Shown piece after piece: positions 25,087 to 36,398 of a stretch of 64,000 nt of DNA (positions within the stretch are counted from its first letter, which is position 1; every line of letters begins with the position of its first letter). This DNA is from Actinokineospora sp. NBRC 105648. GTDB lineage: Bacteria > Actinomycetota > Actinomycetes > Mycobacteriales > Pseudonocardiaceae. The DNA lies in NCBI RefSeq assembly GCF_030269645.1, contig NZ_BSTR01000003.1:1-64000 (forward strand), written 5' to 3'. A program made the translations under genes and the position numbers. The notes under the pieces were generated by a model, which worked only from the letters and a program-made list of their open reading frames with translations, was not told where the DNA came from and ran no database searches.

Positions 25087-25360
25087 ATCGGGGGCAAGGG
25101 GGACTACCGGCCCGCTACCGCGCACGTCTTCGGCCAGGACGGTACTCGGCAAATGCCGGGACACCACCAAGCCGACCTCGACGTGCTGGTGGCGGGCCGG
25201 TGGTGCGCACCCGGGCTTGCATCGCGGCACATCGTTGGTATGACTGGGAATAGCGGACTACAGTCCACTTCAGACGCCGATCACCGATGGATCGGTTGGC
25301 GTTCGGCGGAATCTCCCGGGACAGTTCACCCGACGAGAATGTGGATCGTCACCGGACCGG

Positions 25361-25399
25361 GGGAAACCTTTACCAGCACACGGGAAACCCTTTCCAGCG
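25361..25399 (+). promoter_or_regulatory. direct repeat upstream of the discoidin-domain gene
   Basis: GGGAAACCTTTACCAGCA (25361-25378) and GGGAAACCCTTTCCAGCG (25382-25399) are imperfect direct repeats two helix turns apart, 123 nt before the GTG at 25522. The second also contains the dyad GGGAAAccCTTTCC. This is the only clear structure in the gene-free stretch 25087-25521 and is a plausible activator or repressor site. Confidence 0.45.
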
Positions 25400-25521
25400 A
25401 TGATCTCCGTTCGCTAGATTCCTTGTGCTGTCACCGAATCCCAGCGCGAATCCGATGCGGACCCGTCCCAGGCACCGCGATCCCGCGCGTCCCCCACCCT
25501 GACCCCCGAGAGGAACCACCG

Positions 25522-26325
25522 GTGCGCCTGCCAGCACGCAAACACGTCCCCATCGCACTCGCCGCGCTCAGCCTCACGACCCTGGCCGTCCTGGTCCCCA
25601 CCGCCACCGCCGCACCGAAGACCGGCACGCACACGGCGGCGGCACCCACGACCTTCCCGCCGTCGTCGACCCCGAACTCGACCACCCCGACCATCCCGTC
25701 CTCCTCGACCCGGACCACGCAGACCACCCCGACGGTCCCGTCGTGCTACACCCCGATCCCGACCACGACGACCACCACCACGACCACGCCCGGCCCGACC
25801 TACACCACCTCCGTCCCCGCGCCGGGGACGACCTACCAACCGGCACCCGGCGCCCTGACCAGCCTCCCGCAACCCACGACCAGGCCGTCGACACCGGGCG
25901 AGAACATCGCCCTGTTCGGCTACGCCCAGGCATCCTCGACCACACCGGGCTACTGGGCCACCAAGGTCAACGACGGCTACACCAACGCGGGCCAGGACTG
26001 CCGGGACAGCTGGAGCACCACCACCCGATCAGCGGACGCAGGCCCGGAATGGGTCGCCATCCGCTGGCACGACTACACCAGCGTCGGCCACATCGTCCTG
26101 CACACCACACCCGGCAACCAGCTGCGCGACTTCGACATCCAGGTCCTCCACCAGAACGGCACCTGGTACGACACAGTCGGGACCTACAACTACAACACCG
26201 CGAACACCGTGCAGGTCTGGTTCCCGCCCCGCCTCAGCAGAGGCGTCAGGGTGTTGGCGAAGGTCGGTCCCTCCAGCCAGCCGAACGTGCTGCGGGTGAA
26301 CGAGGTCCAGGTATACGCCTACTGA
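25522..26325 (+). CDS. secreted Thr/Pro-rich protein with C-terminal discoidin (F5/8-type C) domain
   Basis: 267 residues from a GTG with GAGAGGAA upstream; the longer frame upstream is not needed. Signal peptide (1-34, LVPTATAA), then about 90 residues of Thr/Pro/Ser linker including nine consecutive Thr, likely extended and possibly O-glycosylated, and a 135-residue galactose-binding-like domain (ENIALFGYAQASSTTPGYWATKVNDG ... WVAIRWHDYTSVGHIVLHTTP ... VRVLAKVG ... LRVNEVQVYAY). The domain binds carbohydrate or phospholipid head groups in known families. No catalytic domain is present, so it may be a surface or matrix lectin. Confidence 0.82.
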   Translation: MRLPARKHVPIALAALSLTTLAVLVPTATAAPKTGTHTAAAPTTFPPSSTPNSTTPTIPSSSTRTTQTTPTVPSCYTPIPTTTTTTTTTPGPTYTTSVPAPGTTYQPAPGALTSLPQPTTRPSTPGENIALFGYAQASSTTPGYWATKVNDGYTNAGQDCRDSWSTTTRSADAGPEWVAIRWHDYTSVGHIVLHTTPGNQLRDFDIQVLHQNGTWYDTVGTYNYNTANTVQVWFPPRLSRGVRVLAKVGPSSQPNVLRVNEVQVYAY

Positions 26326-26331
26326 AGGCTG

Positions 26332-26525
26332 ACCCCGCTGGTACGCGACAGGATCCCGACCTCGCTGGTACCCAAGTGAATCCCGCTCCCCAGCAAACCG
26401 CAGCGGATAGGCCGATCTCGCTGGTACGCCAGAGAATAGCGACCCCGCTGGCACCGAAGCCCAGCCATGGACCCGCCCGCCACCACCCACCCATCCGCAG
26501 CGGATAGGCCGACCGCGCTGGAACG
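26332..26525. repeat. interspersed CGCTGG(T/C/A)AC motif array
   Basis: Five copies of CGCTGG-N-AC occur at 26336, 26363, 26419, 26446 and 26516. Two pairs are 27 nt apart, forming two versions of a 46-bp unit, and a 19-bp segment (CCGCAGCGGATAGGCCGA) is repeated exactly at 26398-26415 and 26494-26511. The region has no convincing gene. It begins 10 nt after the discoidin gene and runs up to the MITE-like pair. Confidence 0.7.
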
Positions 26526-26542
26526 CAACGCCCGCTACGGAT

Positions 26543-26680
26543 GCTCGATCTAGTGGACTCGCTTCGTGTGGGGGGAGAGTGCCGCTAAACTTGCCGTGGG
26601 TGGGAATGCCCTTACCTGCCCTTTTCTCTCCACCGCGGTGCTCTAGGGGCCCCACACGAAGCGAGTTCACTAGATCGAGC
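26543..26680 (+). mobile_element. MITE-like element 1 (inverted partner of element 2)
   Basis: 138 bp bounded by 31-bp inverted repeats (26543-26573 and 26650-26680; one G-T pair, otherwise perfect). The outer 7 bp GCTCGAT and inner CTTCGTGTGGGG are shared with element 2, while the middle of the arm differs (CTAGTGGACTCG here) and is matched in its own partner arm. The interior (GCCGCTAAACTTGCCGTGGG) is about 85% identical to element 2 read in reverse. There is no reading frame of note. Target-site duplications are not evident. Confidence 0.8.
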
Positions 26681-26773
26681 CCCGTCTTTTCCTCGGGCAG
26701 CCCATGTCTACGAGCCACCCGTGGCGTCGACCCCCGGGCGGCACACCTCATGAGCTGCCCGAGTAAGAGCGGG
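26681..26773. other. spacer between the two MITE-like elements, with its own inverted repeat
   Basis: The 93-bp spacer begins CCCG and ends GCGG and contains CTCGGGCAGC (26692-26701) opposite GCTGCCCGAG (26754-26763). With the flanking inverted elements the whole 370 bp is a nested inverted repeat centred near 26728. No gene. Confidence 0.6.
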
Positions 26774-26912
26774 GCTCGATTGGCTGGACTGCCTTCGCGT
26801 GGGGCCCCTAGAGCACCGCGGTGGTGAAAAAAGGGCGGGTGAAGGGCATCCCCACCCACGGCAAGTTTAGCGGTGCTCTCCCCCCACACGAAGGCAGTCC
26901 ACCCAATCGAGC
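26774..26912 (-). mobile_element. MITE-like element 2 (inverted)
   Basis: 139 bp bounded by 31-bp inverted repeats (26774-26804 and 26882-26912; two mismatches). Read on the minus strand it aligns along its full length with element 1. Its arm carries TGGGTGGACTGCC where element 1 has CTAGTGGACTCGC, and its other arm has changed to match. Non-coding. Confidence 0.8.
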
Positions 26913-27014
26913 ACAAACGTAACGGGTCTTGCGTACCAGCCGGCTCGGCATTTAGAGAGTGAAGAGCAAGGAGGACAAGGGAGGACGAGAGGTAGATTGC
27001 TGTGTGGCCGGTGG

Positions 27015-27056
27015 CCGTGGAACGCCGCTGTAGCAATGGATTGCGGCGTTCCACGG
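27015..27056 (-). terminator. terminator-like hairpin after the aminotransferase gene
   Basis: CCGTGGAACGCCGC (27015-27028) and its perfect complement (27043-27056) form a 14-bp stem with a 14-nt loop, ending 11 nt past the aminotransferase stop. No U tract is present, as is usual in high-GC genomes. The stretch 26913-27014 holds nothing else. Confidence 0.6.
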
Positions 27057-27067
27057 TCCCTAGCCCG

Positions 27068-28453
27068 TCACAGCAACGCAGTGGCCTCGGTCAGCGTGTG
27101 CCGGAGGATTCGCTCGATCTCGTCGAACTCCGCCTGTCCGGAGGTCAACGGCGGTGCCACCTGCACCACCGGGTCCCCTCGGTCGTCCGGCCTGCAGTAC
27201 AGCCCGTTCTCGAACAGGGCTCCCGGTAGGAAACCACGGATCAAGCGTTCGCGTTCGTCCGCGTCCAGGGTTTGCTTGGTGTGCTTGTCCTTGACCAGTT
27301 CCACTGCCCAGAAGTATCCGTCGCCTCGGACGTCGCCGACGATGGGGAGGTCTAGCAGTTTGCCGATGGTGGCGCCGAAGGCGGCTTCGTTGTCCAGGAC
27401 TCGTTGGTTGAGTCCTTCGGTGTCGAAGATGTCCAGGTTGGCGAGGGCGACCGCCGCGGAGACCGGGTGGCCGCCGAAGGTGTAGCCGTGCGGGAACACC
27501 GTCTTGCCGTGCAGGAAGGGTTCGATGATCCGGTCGCTGGTGATCATCGCGCCGATCGGGGCGTAGCCGGAGCTCATGCCCTTGGCGCAGGTGATGATGT
27601 CGGGTTGGTAGCCGAACTTCTCGCAGGCGAAGGTGGTGCCGTGCCTGCCGAAGGCGCAGATCACTTCGTCCGAGACCAGTAGGACGTCGTGGGTGTCACA
27701 GATCTCGCGGACCCGTTCGAAGTATCCGGGTGGTGGGGTCAGGCAACCACCGGAGTTCTGCACCGGTTCCAGGACCACCGCGGCCACGGTGTCCGGGCCC
27801 TCGAAGAGGATGGCCTCCTCGATCCGGTCCGCGGCCCAGCGGCCGAAGGCGACCAGGTCGTCGGCGTGTTCGCGGGCTCGGTAGAAGTTGGTGTTGGGTA
27901 CCCGGAAACCGCCGGGGGTCAGGGGTTCGAACTGCTGCTTCATCGCGGGCAGGCCGGTGATGGCCAGGGCGCCCTGGGGTGTGCCGTGGTAGGCGACGGC
28001 GCGGCTGATCACCTTGTGCTTGAGGGGTTTGCCGATGAGCTTGAAGTACTGCTTGGCCACCTTCCAGGCGCTCTCCACGGCCTCGCCGCCACCGGTGGTG
28101 AAGAAGACCCGGTTCAGGTCGCCCGGTGCGGCGTCGGCGAGGCGCTCGGCCAACTGGATGGCCGGCGGGGTGGCGTAGCCCCACACCGGGAAGTAGGCCA
28201 GTTCCGCCGCCTGGGCGGCCATCGCGTCGGCCAGTTCGCGGCGGCCGTGGCCGACCTGGACCACGAACAGGCCGGACAGCCCGTCCAGCACCCGCCTGCC
28301 GCGGTTGTCCCAGAGGTGGGCGCCCTCACCGCGGGTGATCACCGGGATCTGCTGCTGCGCGTGCGTCGAGAGCCTGGTGAAGTGCGGCCAGAGGTTGCCC
28401 CACCCGGTGCCGCCGAGGGCGGACGCGGCCGGGTCGTGCTCGGTGAGCGTCAT
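27068..28453 (-). CDS. class III omega-aminotransferase (PLP)
   Basis: 461 residues from an ATG with AAGGA upstream. Fold-type I transaminase: TTGGGEAVESAWKVAKQY, the VSDEVICAFGR Asp that contacts the PLP pyridine, and the Schiff-base Lys in IITCAKGMSSGYAPIGA. Closest to beta-alanine/putrescine/diamine:pyruvate aminotransferases. It converts a terminal amine to a semialdehyde, which the co-transcribed dehydrogenase (17 nt upstream) would oxidise. The operon could serve beta-alanine, GABA or polyamine breakdown; sequence alone does not decide. Confidence 0.9.
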   Translation of the reverse strand: MTLTEHDPAASALGGTGWGNLWPHFTRLSTHAQQQIPVITRGEGAHLWDNRGRRVLDGLSGLFVVQVGHGRRELADAMAAQAAELAYFPVWGYATPPAIQLAERLADAAPGDLNRVFFTTGGGEAVESAWKVAKQYFKLIGKPLKHKVISRAVAYHGTPQGALAITGLPAMKQQFEPLTPGGFRVPNTNFYRAREHADDLVAFGRWAADRIEEAILFEGPDTVAAVVLEPVQNSGGCLTPPPGYFERVREICDTHDVLLVSDEVICAFGRHGTTFACEKFGYQPDIITCAKGMSSGYAPIGAMITSDRIIEPFLHGKTVFPHGYTFGGHPVSAAVALANLDIFDTEGLNQRVLDNEAAFGATIGKLLDLPIVGDVRGDGYFWAVELVKDKHTKQTLDADERERLIRGFLPGALFENGLYCRPDDRGDPVVQVAPPLTSGQAEFDEIERILRHTLTEATALL

Positions 28454-28470
28454 GTGTGCCGTCCTTCGTC

Positions 28471-29967
28471 TCAGTCGTTGCGGGGGAAGCCGAGGTCGAG
28501 GCCGTGCCGCGTGCCGTCGGGCCAGCGGGAGGTGACGACCTTGCCCCGGGTGAAGAAGTGCACGCCCTCGGTGCCGTAGGCGTGGGTGTCGCCGAAGAGC
28601 GAGTCCCGCCAACCGCCGAAGGAGTAGTGGGCGACCGGGACCGGGATCGGCACGTTGACCCCGACCATGCCGACCTCGACCTCGTTCTCGAACCGCCGGG
28701 CGGCGGCGCCGTCGCCGGTGAAGATCGCCGTGCCGTTGCCGTACCGGTTGGCGTTGACCAGGTCCAGCGCCTCGGCGTAGCTGTCGACCCGGACGACCGA
28801 GAGCACCGGTCCGAAGATCTCGTCGGTGTAGACCGACATCTCGGGGGTCACGTGGTCGAGCAGCGTCGGGCCGAGGAAGAAGCCGGAGCCGTCGGCGTCG
28901 GGCACGACCTCCCGGCCGTCGACCACCAGCTTGGCGCCCGCCCGCTCGCCCGCGGCGACGTAGTCGGCGACCTTGTCCCGGTGCGCGCCGGTCACCAGCG
29001 GCCCCATGTCGCAGCCGCGCCTGCCGTCGCCGGTGCGCAGGCCGCGGGCCCGTTCGGCGATCGCGGCCACCAGCGGGTCGGCGACCGCGCCGACGGCGAC
29101 CACCACGCTGATGGCCATGCACCGCTCGCCCGCCGAGCCGAACCCGGCGTTGACCGCCGCGTCGGCGGTCAGCTCCAGGTCGGCGTCGGGCAGCACCACC
29201 ATGTGGTTCTTGGCCCCGCCCAGGGCCTGCACCCGCTTGCCCGCCGCGCCCGCGCGCTGGTGGACGTACTGGGCCACCGGGGTCGACCCGACGAATGAGA
29301 CGGCCTTGATCGACTTGTGGTCCAGGAGCCCGTCGACGGCCTCCTTGTCCCCTTGCAGCACGGTGAACACCCCGTCGGGCAGGCCCGCCCGCTGCCACAG
29401 CCGGGCCAGCAGCAGCGCGGCCGACGGGTCCTTCTCGCTCGGCTTGAGCACCACCGTGTTGCCCGCGGCGATCGCGATCGGCACGAACCACAGCGGCACC
29501 ATCGCCGGGAAGTTGAACGGGCTGATCACCGCCACCGGGCCGAGTGGCTGGCGGATCGAGTGCACGTCCACCCCGGTGGAGGCGTTCTCGGTGTACCCGC
29601 CCTTGAGCAGGTGCCCGATCCCGCAGGCGAACTCCGCCACCTCCAAGCCGCGCGCCACCTCGCCCTGGGCGTCGGAGACGACCTTGCCGTGCTCGGCGGT
29701 GATGATCTCGGCGAGCTCGTCGGTGGCCGCGTCGAGCAGCTCGCGGAAGGCGAACAGGACCCGCGTGCGCCGCGACAGCGAGGTGTCCCGCCAGCCGGGG
29801 AACGCCGCGGCGGCGGACGCCACCGCCCGTTCTATCTCCGCAGGGCCCGCCATCGCCACCTGCCGGGCGACCTTGCCGGTGGCCGGGTCGAACACGTCGG
29901 CCGTGCGGCCCGAGTCGCCAGGCACCTCCGCGCCATCGATCCAGTGCCCCACGGTGCTCGCGTTCAT
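28471..29967 (-). CDS. mmsA: CoA-acylating methylmalonate-semialdehyde-type dehydrogenase
   Basis: 498 residues; the ATG at 29967 has GGAAGGG upstream. Aldehyde-dehydrogenase fold with FNFPAMVPLW (oxyanion Asn), the catalytic Cys in GSAGERCMAIS and FTRGKVVTSRWP near the end. The usual general-base Glu segment ELGG is ALGGAKNH here, the hallmark of the MmsA branch, which uses CoA instead of water. It would turn malonate- or methylmalonate-semialdehyde into acetyl- or propionyl-CoA. First gene of an operon with the aminotransferase, which fits beta-alanine or beta-aminoisobutyrate breakdown. Confidence 0.9.
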   Translation of the reverse strand: MNASTVGHWIDGAEVPGDSGRTADVFDPATGKVARQVAMAGPAEIERAVASAAAAFPGWRDTSLSRRTRVLFAFRELLDAATDELAEIITAEHGKVVSDAQGEVARGLEVAEFACGIGHLLKGGYTENASTGVDVHSIRQPLGPVAVISPFNFPAMVPLWFVPIAIAAGNTVVLKPSEKDPSAALLLARLWQRAGLPDGVFTVLQGDKEAVDGLLDHKSIKAVSFVGSTPVAQYVHQRAGAAGKRVQALGGAKNHMVVLPDADLELTADAAVNAGFGSAGERCMAISVVVAVGAVADPLVAAIAERARGLRTGDGRRGCDMGPLVTGAHRDKVADYVAAGERAGAKLVVDGREVVPDADGSGFFLGPTLLDHVTPEMSVYTDEIFGPVLSVVRVDSYAEALDLVNANRYGNGTAIFTGDGAAARRFENEVEVGMVGVNVPIPVPVAHYSFGGWRDSLFGDTHAYGTEGVHFFTRGKVVTSRWPDGTRHGLDLGFPRND

Positions 29968-30031
29968 CCGATTCCCTTCCACTCACATCTGGTTCCACAC
30001 CAGCCTCTTGCGCCCGCCCGCGCACGGCTAG

Positions 30032-30075
30032 TTACACACTGCCGCACATCTCTGACGAGGGCCGACGATGTGTAA
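30032..30075. promoter_or_regulatory. operator candidate between mmsA and the PucR-type gene
   Basis: TTACACA (30032-30038) and TGTGTAA (30069-30075) are inverted 7-mers about 37 bp apart in the 130-bp divergent region; GCACATCT between them and CACATCT at 29984 are further related half-sites. Probable binding region for the PucR-type regulator. Confidence 0.45.
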
Positions 30076-30097
30076 AGCCCGGTGCTAGGGTCCGGCC

Positions 30098-34535
<4,438 letters not shown>

Positions 34536-34540
34536 TCCGC

Positions 34541-34575
34541 TGTCCAGGCCGGCCGCACGGCGGCCGGCCTGGACA
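34541..34575 (+). terminator. katG terminator hairpin
   Basis: A 16-bp stem (34541-34556 with 34560-34575; TGTCCAGGCCGGCCGC arm) with a 3-nt loop starts 5 nt after the katG stop. No U tract, typical for high-GC actinobacteria. Confidence 0.8.
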
Positions 34576-34654
34576 CCGCCCTGGTACCACCGCTCGATAC
34601 TCGGTTCCAGGGCGCACGCTCGAAACTCATTGTCAGATTTTGTGAAAGGCGTCC

Positions 34655-35449
34655 ATGTCGGCCTTCTCCGCCGCATCACCGGTGTCTGACGTGGTGGCCA
34701 CGCTGCGGGCGGCCGGGTGCGTGTTCGCCGAGGACGAGGCGCGGTTGCTCCTCGACGCCGCCTGCTCGCCGGTCGAACTCGCGGACATGGTGCGGCGGCG
34801 CGTCGAGGGGGCACCGCTGGAGGTCATCCTCGGCTGGGCCGAGTTCTGCGGTCGCCGGGTAGTGGTCGACGCCGGGGTGTTCGTGCCGCGCACGCGCTCG
34901 ACGTTCGTGGTCCAGCAGGCCGTCGAGCTCGCGCGGCCGGGAGCCGTCGTGGTCGACCTGTGCTGTGGCGCGGGCGCGCTCGGCGCCGCGATAGCCGCCG
35001 CGGTCGACGGGATCGATCTGCACGCCGCCGACATCGAGCCCGCCGCGGTCCGGTGCGCCCGCCGCAACCTCGCGGAGTTCGGCGGCCAAGTCCACGAGGG
35101 CGACCTCTACGACCCACTGCCCGCCGCGCTGCGCGGCCGGGTGGACGTCCTGGTCGTCAACGCGCCGTACGTGCCGTCCGAGGAGATCACGATGATGCCG
35201 CCGGAGGCCCGCGACCACGAGCCGCGGGTGGCCCTCGACGGTGGCCCGGACGGGGTGGACGTGCACCGCAGGGTCGCCGCCGAGGCATCGCGGTGGCTCA
35301 CCCCGGGCGGCAGCCTGCTGATCGAGACCGGCGAGCACCAGGCCGACCTGACCGCGGGCACCATGGCCGAGCACGGACTGGTTCCCCGCGTGGTCACCTC
35401 CGAGGAGTTCTACTGCACCGTCGTCATCGGGACCAAACCAGCAGCCTGA
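34655..35449 (+). CDS. PrmC-related SAM-dependent methyltransferase (putative protein N5-glutamine methyltransferase)
   Basis: 264 residues. An N-terminal helical region precedes a class I SAM-binding domain: VVVDLCCGAGALGAAIAA (glycine-rich loop), LHAADIEPAAVRCARRN, and VNAPYVPSEEI. HemK/PrmC enzymes have NPPY here; the NAPY variant is seen in the PrmC-related subfamily, whose substrate is not established. GAAAGGC precedes the ATG. Stands alone between katG and a degraded nucleotidyltransferase gene. Confidence 0.85.
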   Translation: MSAFSAASPVSDVVATLRAAGCVFAEDEARLLLDAACSPVELADMVRRRVEGAPLEVILGWAEFCGRRVVVDAGVFVPRTRSTFVVQQAVELARPGAVVVDLCCGAGALGAAIAAAVDGIDLHAADIEPAAVRCARRNLAEFGGQVHEGDLYDPLPAALRGRVDVLVVNAPYVPSEEITMMPPEARDHEPRVALDGGPDGVDVHRRVAAEASRWLTPGGSLLIETGEHQADLTAGTMAEHGLVPRVVTSEEFYCTVVIGTKPAA

Positions 35450-35516
35450 CCAGGCGCCTGCCGCGTGTCGGCAGCTCCGGAGTCAAGGCTCCGGTTCTGT
35501 TGTGCGCCAACGAAAC

Positions 35517-35762
35517 CTATGTCCCACGTGGACTGAGTGGGTGTGATCGCGGGCCAGGGAGGCGGGTTTCGAGGGCGGCGAACGCACCCGGTGGCGCGGT
35601 GGCCACCACCAGGACGTCGAGGTCGGAGTCCACCCGCGCGGTGCCGCGGGCCAGCGACCCGCCCAGCAACACCCCGCACACCAAGGGATCCTCGACCAGT
35701 TCGGCCAAGACCTCATCGAGGACACCGCGGTGCGCGGGCGTGGGGAACCGGATGCTCGTCAC
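35517..35762 (-). pseudogene. truncated nucleotidyltransferase
   Basis: 81 residues from a GTG at 35762. It contains the full MNT/aminoglycoside-nucleotidyltransferase active-site stretch GVLLGGSLARGTARVDSDLDVLVV (GS-x-RG and D-x-D), then stops after LPGPRSHPLSP, whereas relatives continue for more than 100 residues. No matching continuation is seen in the other frames. A minimal MNT protein remains possible, but no HEPN partner gene is adjacent, so a truncated remnant is preferred. Confidence 0.65.
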
Positions 35763-35811
35763 GACACCCCCGCCCCGGCGGCCACACCACCACAATGCAC
35801 GTAACTGCAAT

Positions 35812-35841
35812 GCACATGACCACAGCGCACATGACCACAGC
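35812..35841 (+). repeat. perfect 15-bp tandem repeat in a His-codon-like patch
   Basis: GCACATGACCACAGC occurs twice head to tail. CACCACAATGC also flanks it on both sides (35788-35798 and 35849-35859). The patch lies between the truncated nucleotidyltransferase and the small membrane-protein gene, 70 nt before the latter. Could be an operator or a slippage product. Confidence 0.6.
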
Positions 35842-35910
35842 GCCGCATCACCACAATGCCTTCACTTCGCGCCCACCACAAACGCCCAGGTGCCCGCCTA
35901 GGTTGTCATC

Positions 35911-36219
35911 GTGGAACCAGATCGGGTGCGTGTCCGGTACTCCGCGTTGGCGTTGTTGGTCGTCTGCACGGGTGTCGGCGGGGTCGTTGCCACAGCGGCG
36001 GCGATCAGGCTCATGGGCGACGGGCCGGGTGTGCACATCGAGTCGGGGGTGGTGCCGTTCGCGTGCGATGCGCCGGTGCGCCGGACGACCGGGCTCTGGC
36101 CGCCGCTCTCGCTGCTGGCCTCCGGGTGGCCGTTCGGGACCAGTGACCTCGTGCTGATCACCTTGCCGTGCGTCGCGGGCGCCACTATCGGCGCCCGCTT
36201 CCTCACCCGATCCGGTTGA
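35911..36219 (+). CDS. small membrane protein, two helices
   Basis: 102 residues from a GTG at 35911 with no clear ribosome site upstream (possibly leaderless). Helices: YSALALLVVCTGVGGVVATAAAIRL and near LVLITLPCVAGATIGARFL, with an intervening extracellular loop holding a Cys. Family not recognised. Confidence 0.6.
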   Translation: MEPDRVRVRYSALALLVVCTGVGGVVATAAAIRLMGDGPGVHIESGVVPFACDAPVRRTTGLWPPLSLLASGWPFGTSDLVLITLPCVAGATIGARFLTRSG

Positions 36220-36398
36220 CCTCGGGCCAGCCGTCCGGGCCTTGATTGGCGCTGAGCGCATCCTTGTTGTCCGGCGCCGCACGACCGCGCGCGGTCGCTT
36301 CCGCCGGGCCGCCACCCCGCCGAGACTGCTGCCGGTAGGGAGCGGGGGAGTCGCGTCGCCTCCCGCCGCCCAGTACTCGACGGGGGAGTGACCCGACC

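Noticed and set aside
23646-25253. 535-codon alternative frame across the MFS gene
   Set aside because: Arg/Pro/Gly-rich shadow; the MFS frame has clear membrane helices and motifs.
26029-27054. 341-codon minus-strand frame through the repeat island
   Set aside because: Its content consists of translated repeats (VAYQRGQ, SLGYQRG) and MITE sequence and lacks a plausible start.
27068-30025. A 985-codon open frame spanning aminotransferase and dehydrogenase
   Set aside because: The C-terminal 461 residues are the aminotransferase with its own ATG and ribosome site; the upstream part is an out-of-frame reading of the dehydrogenase gene.
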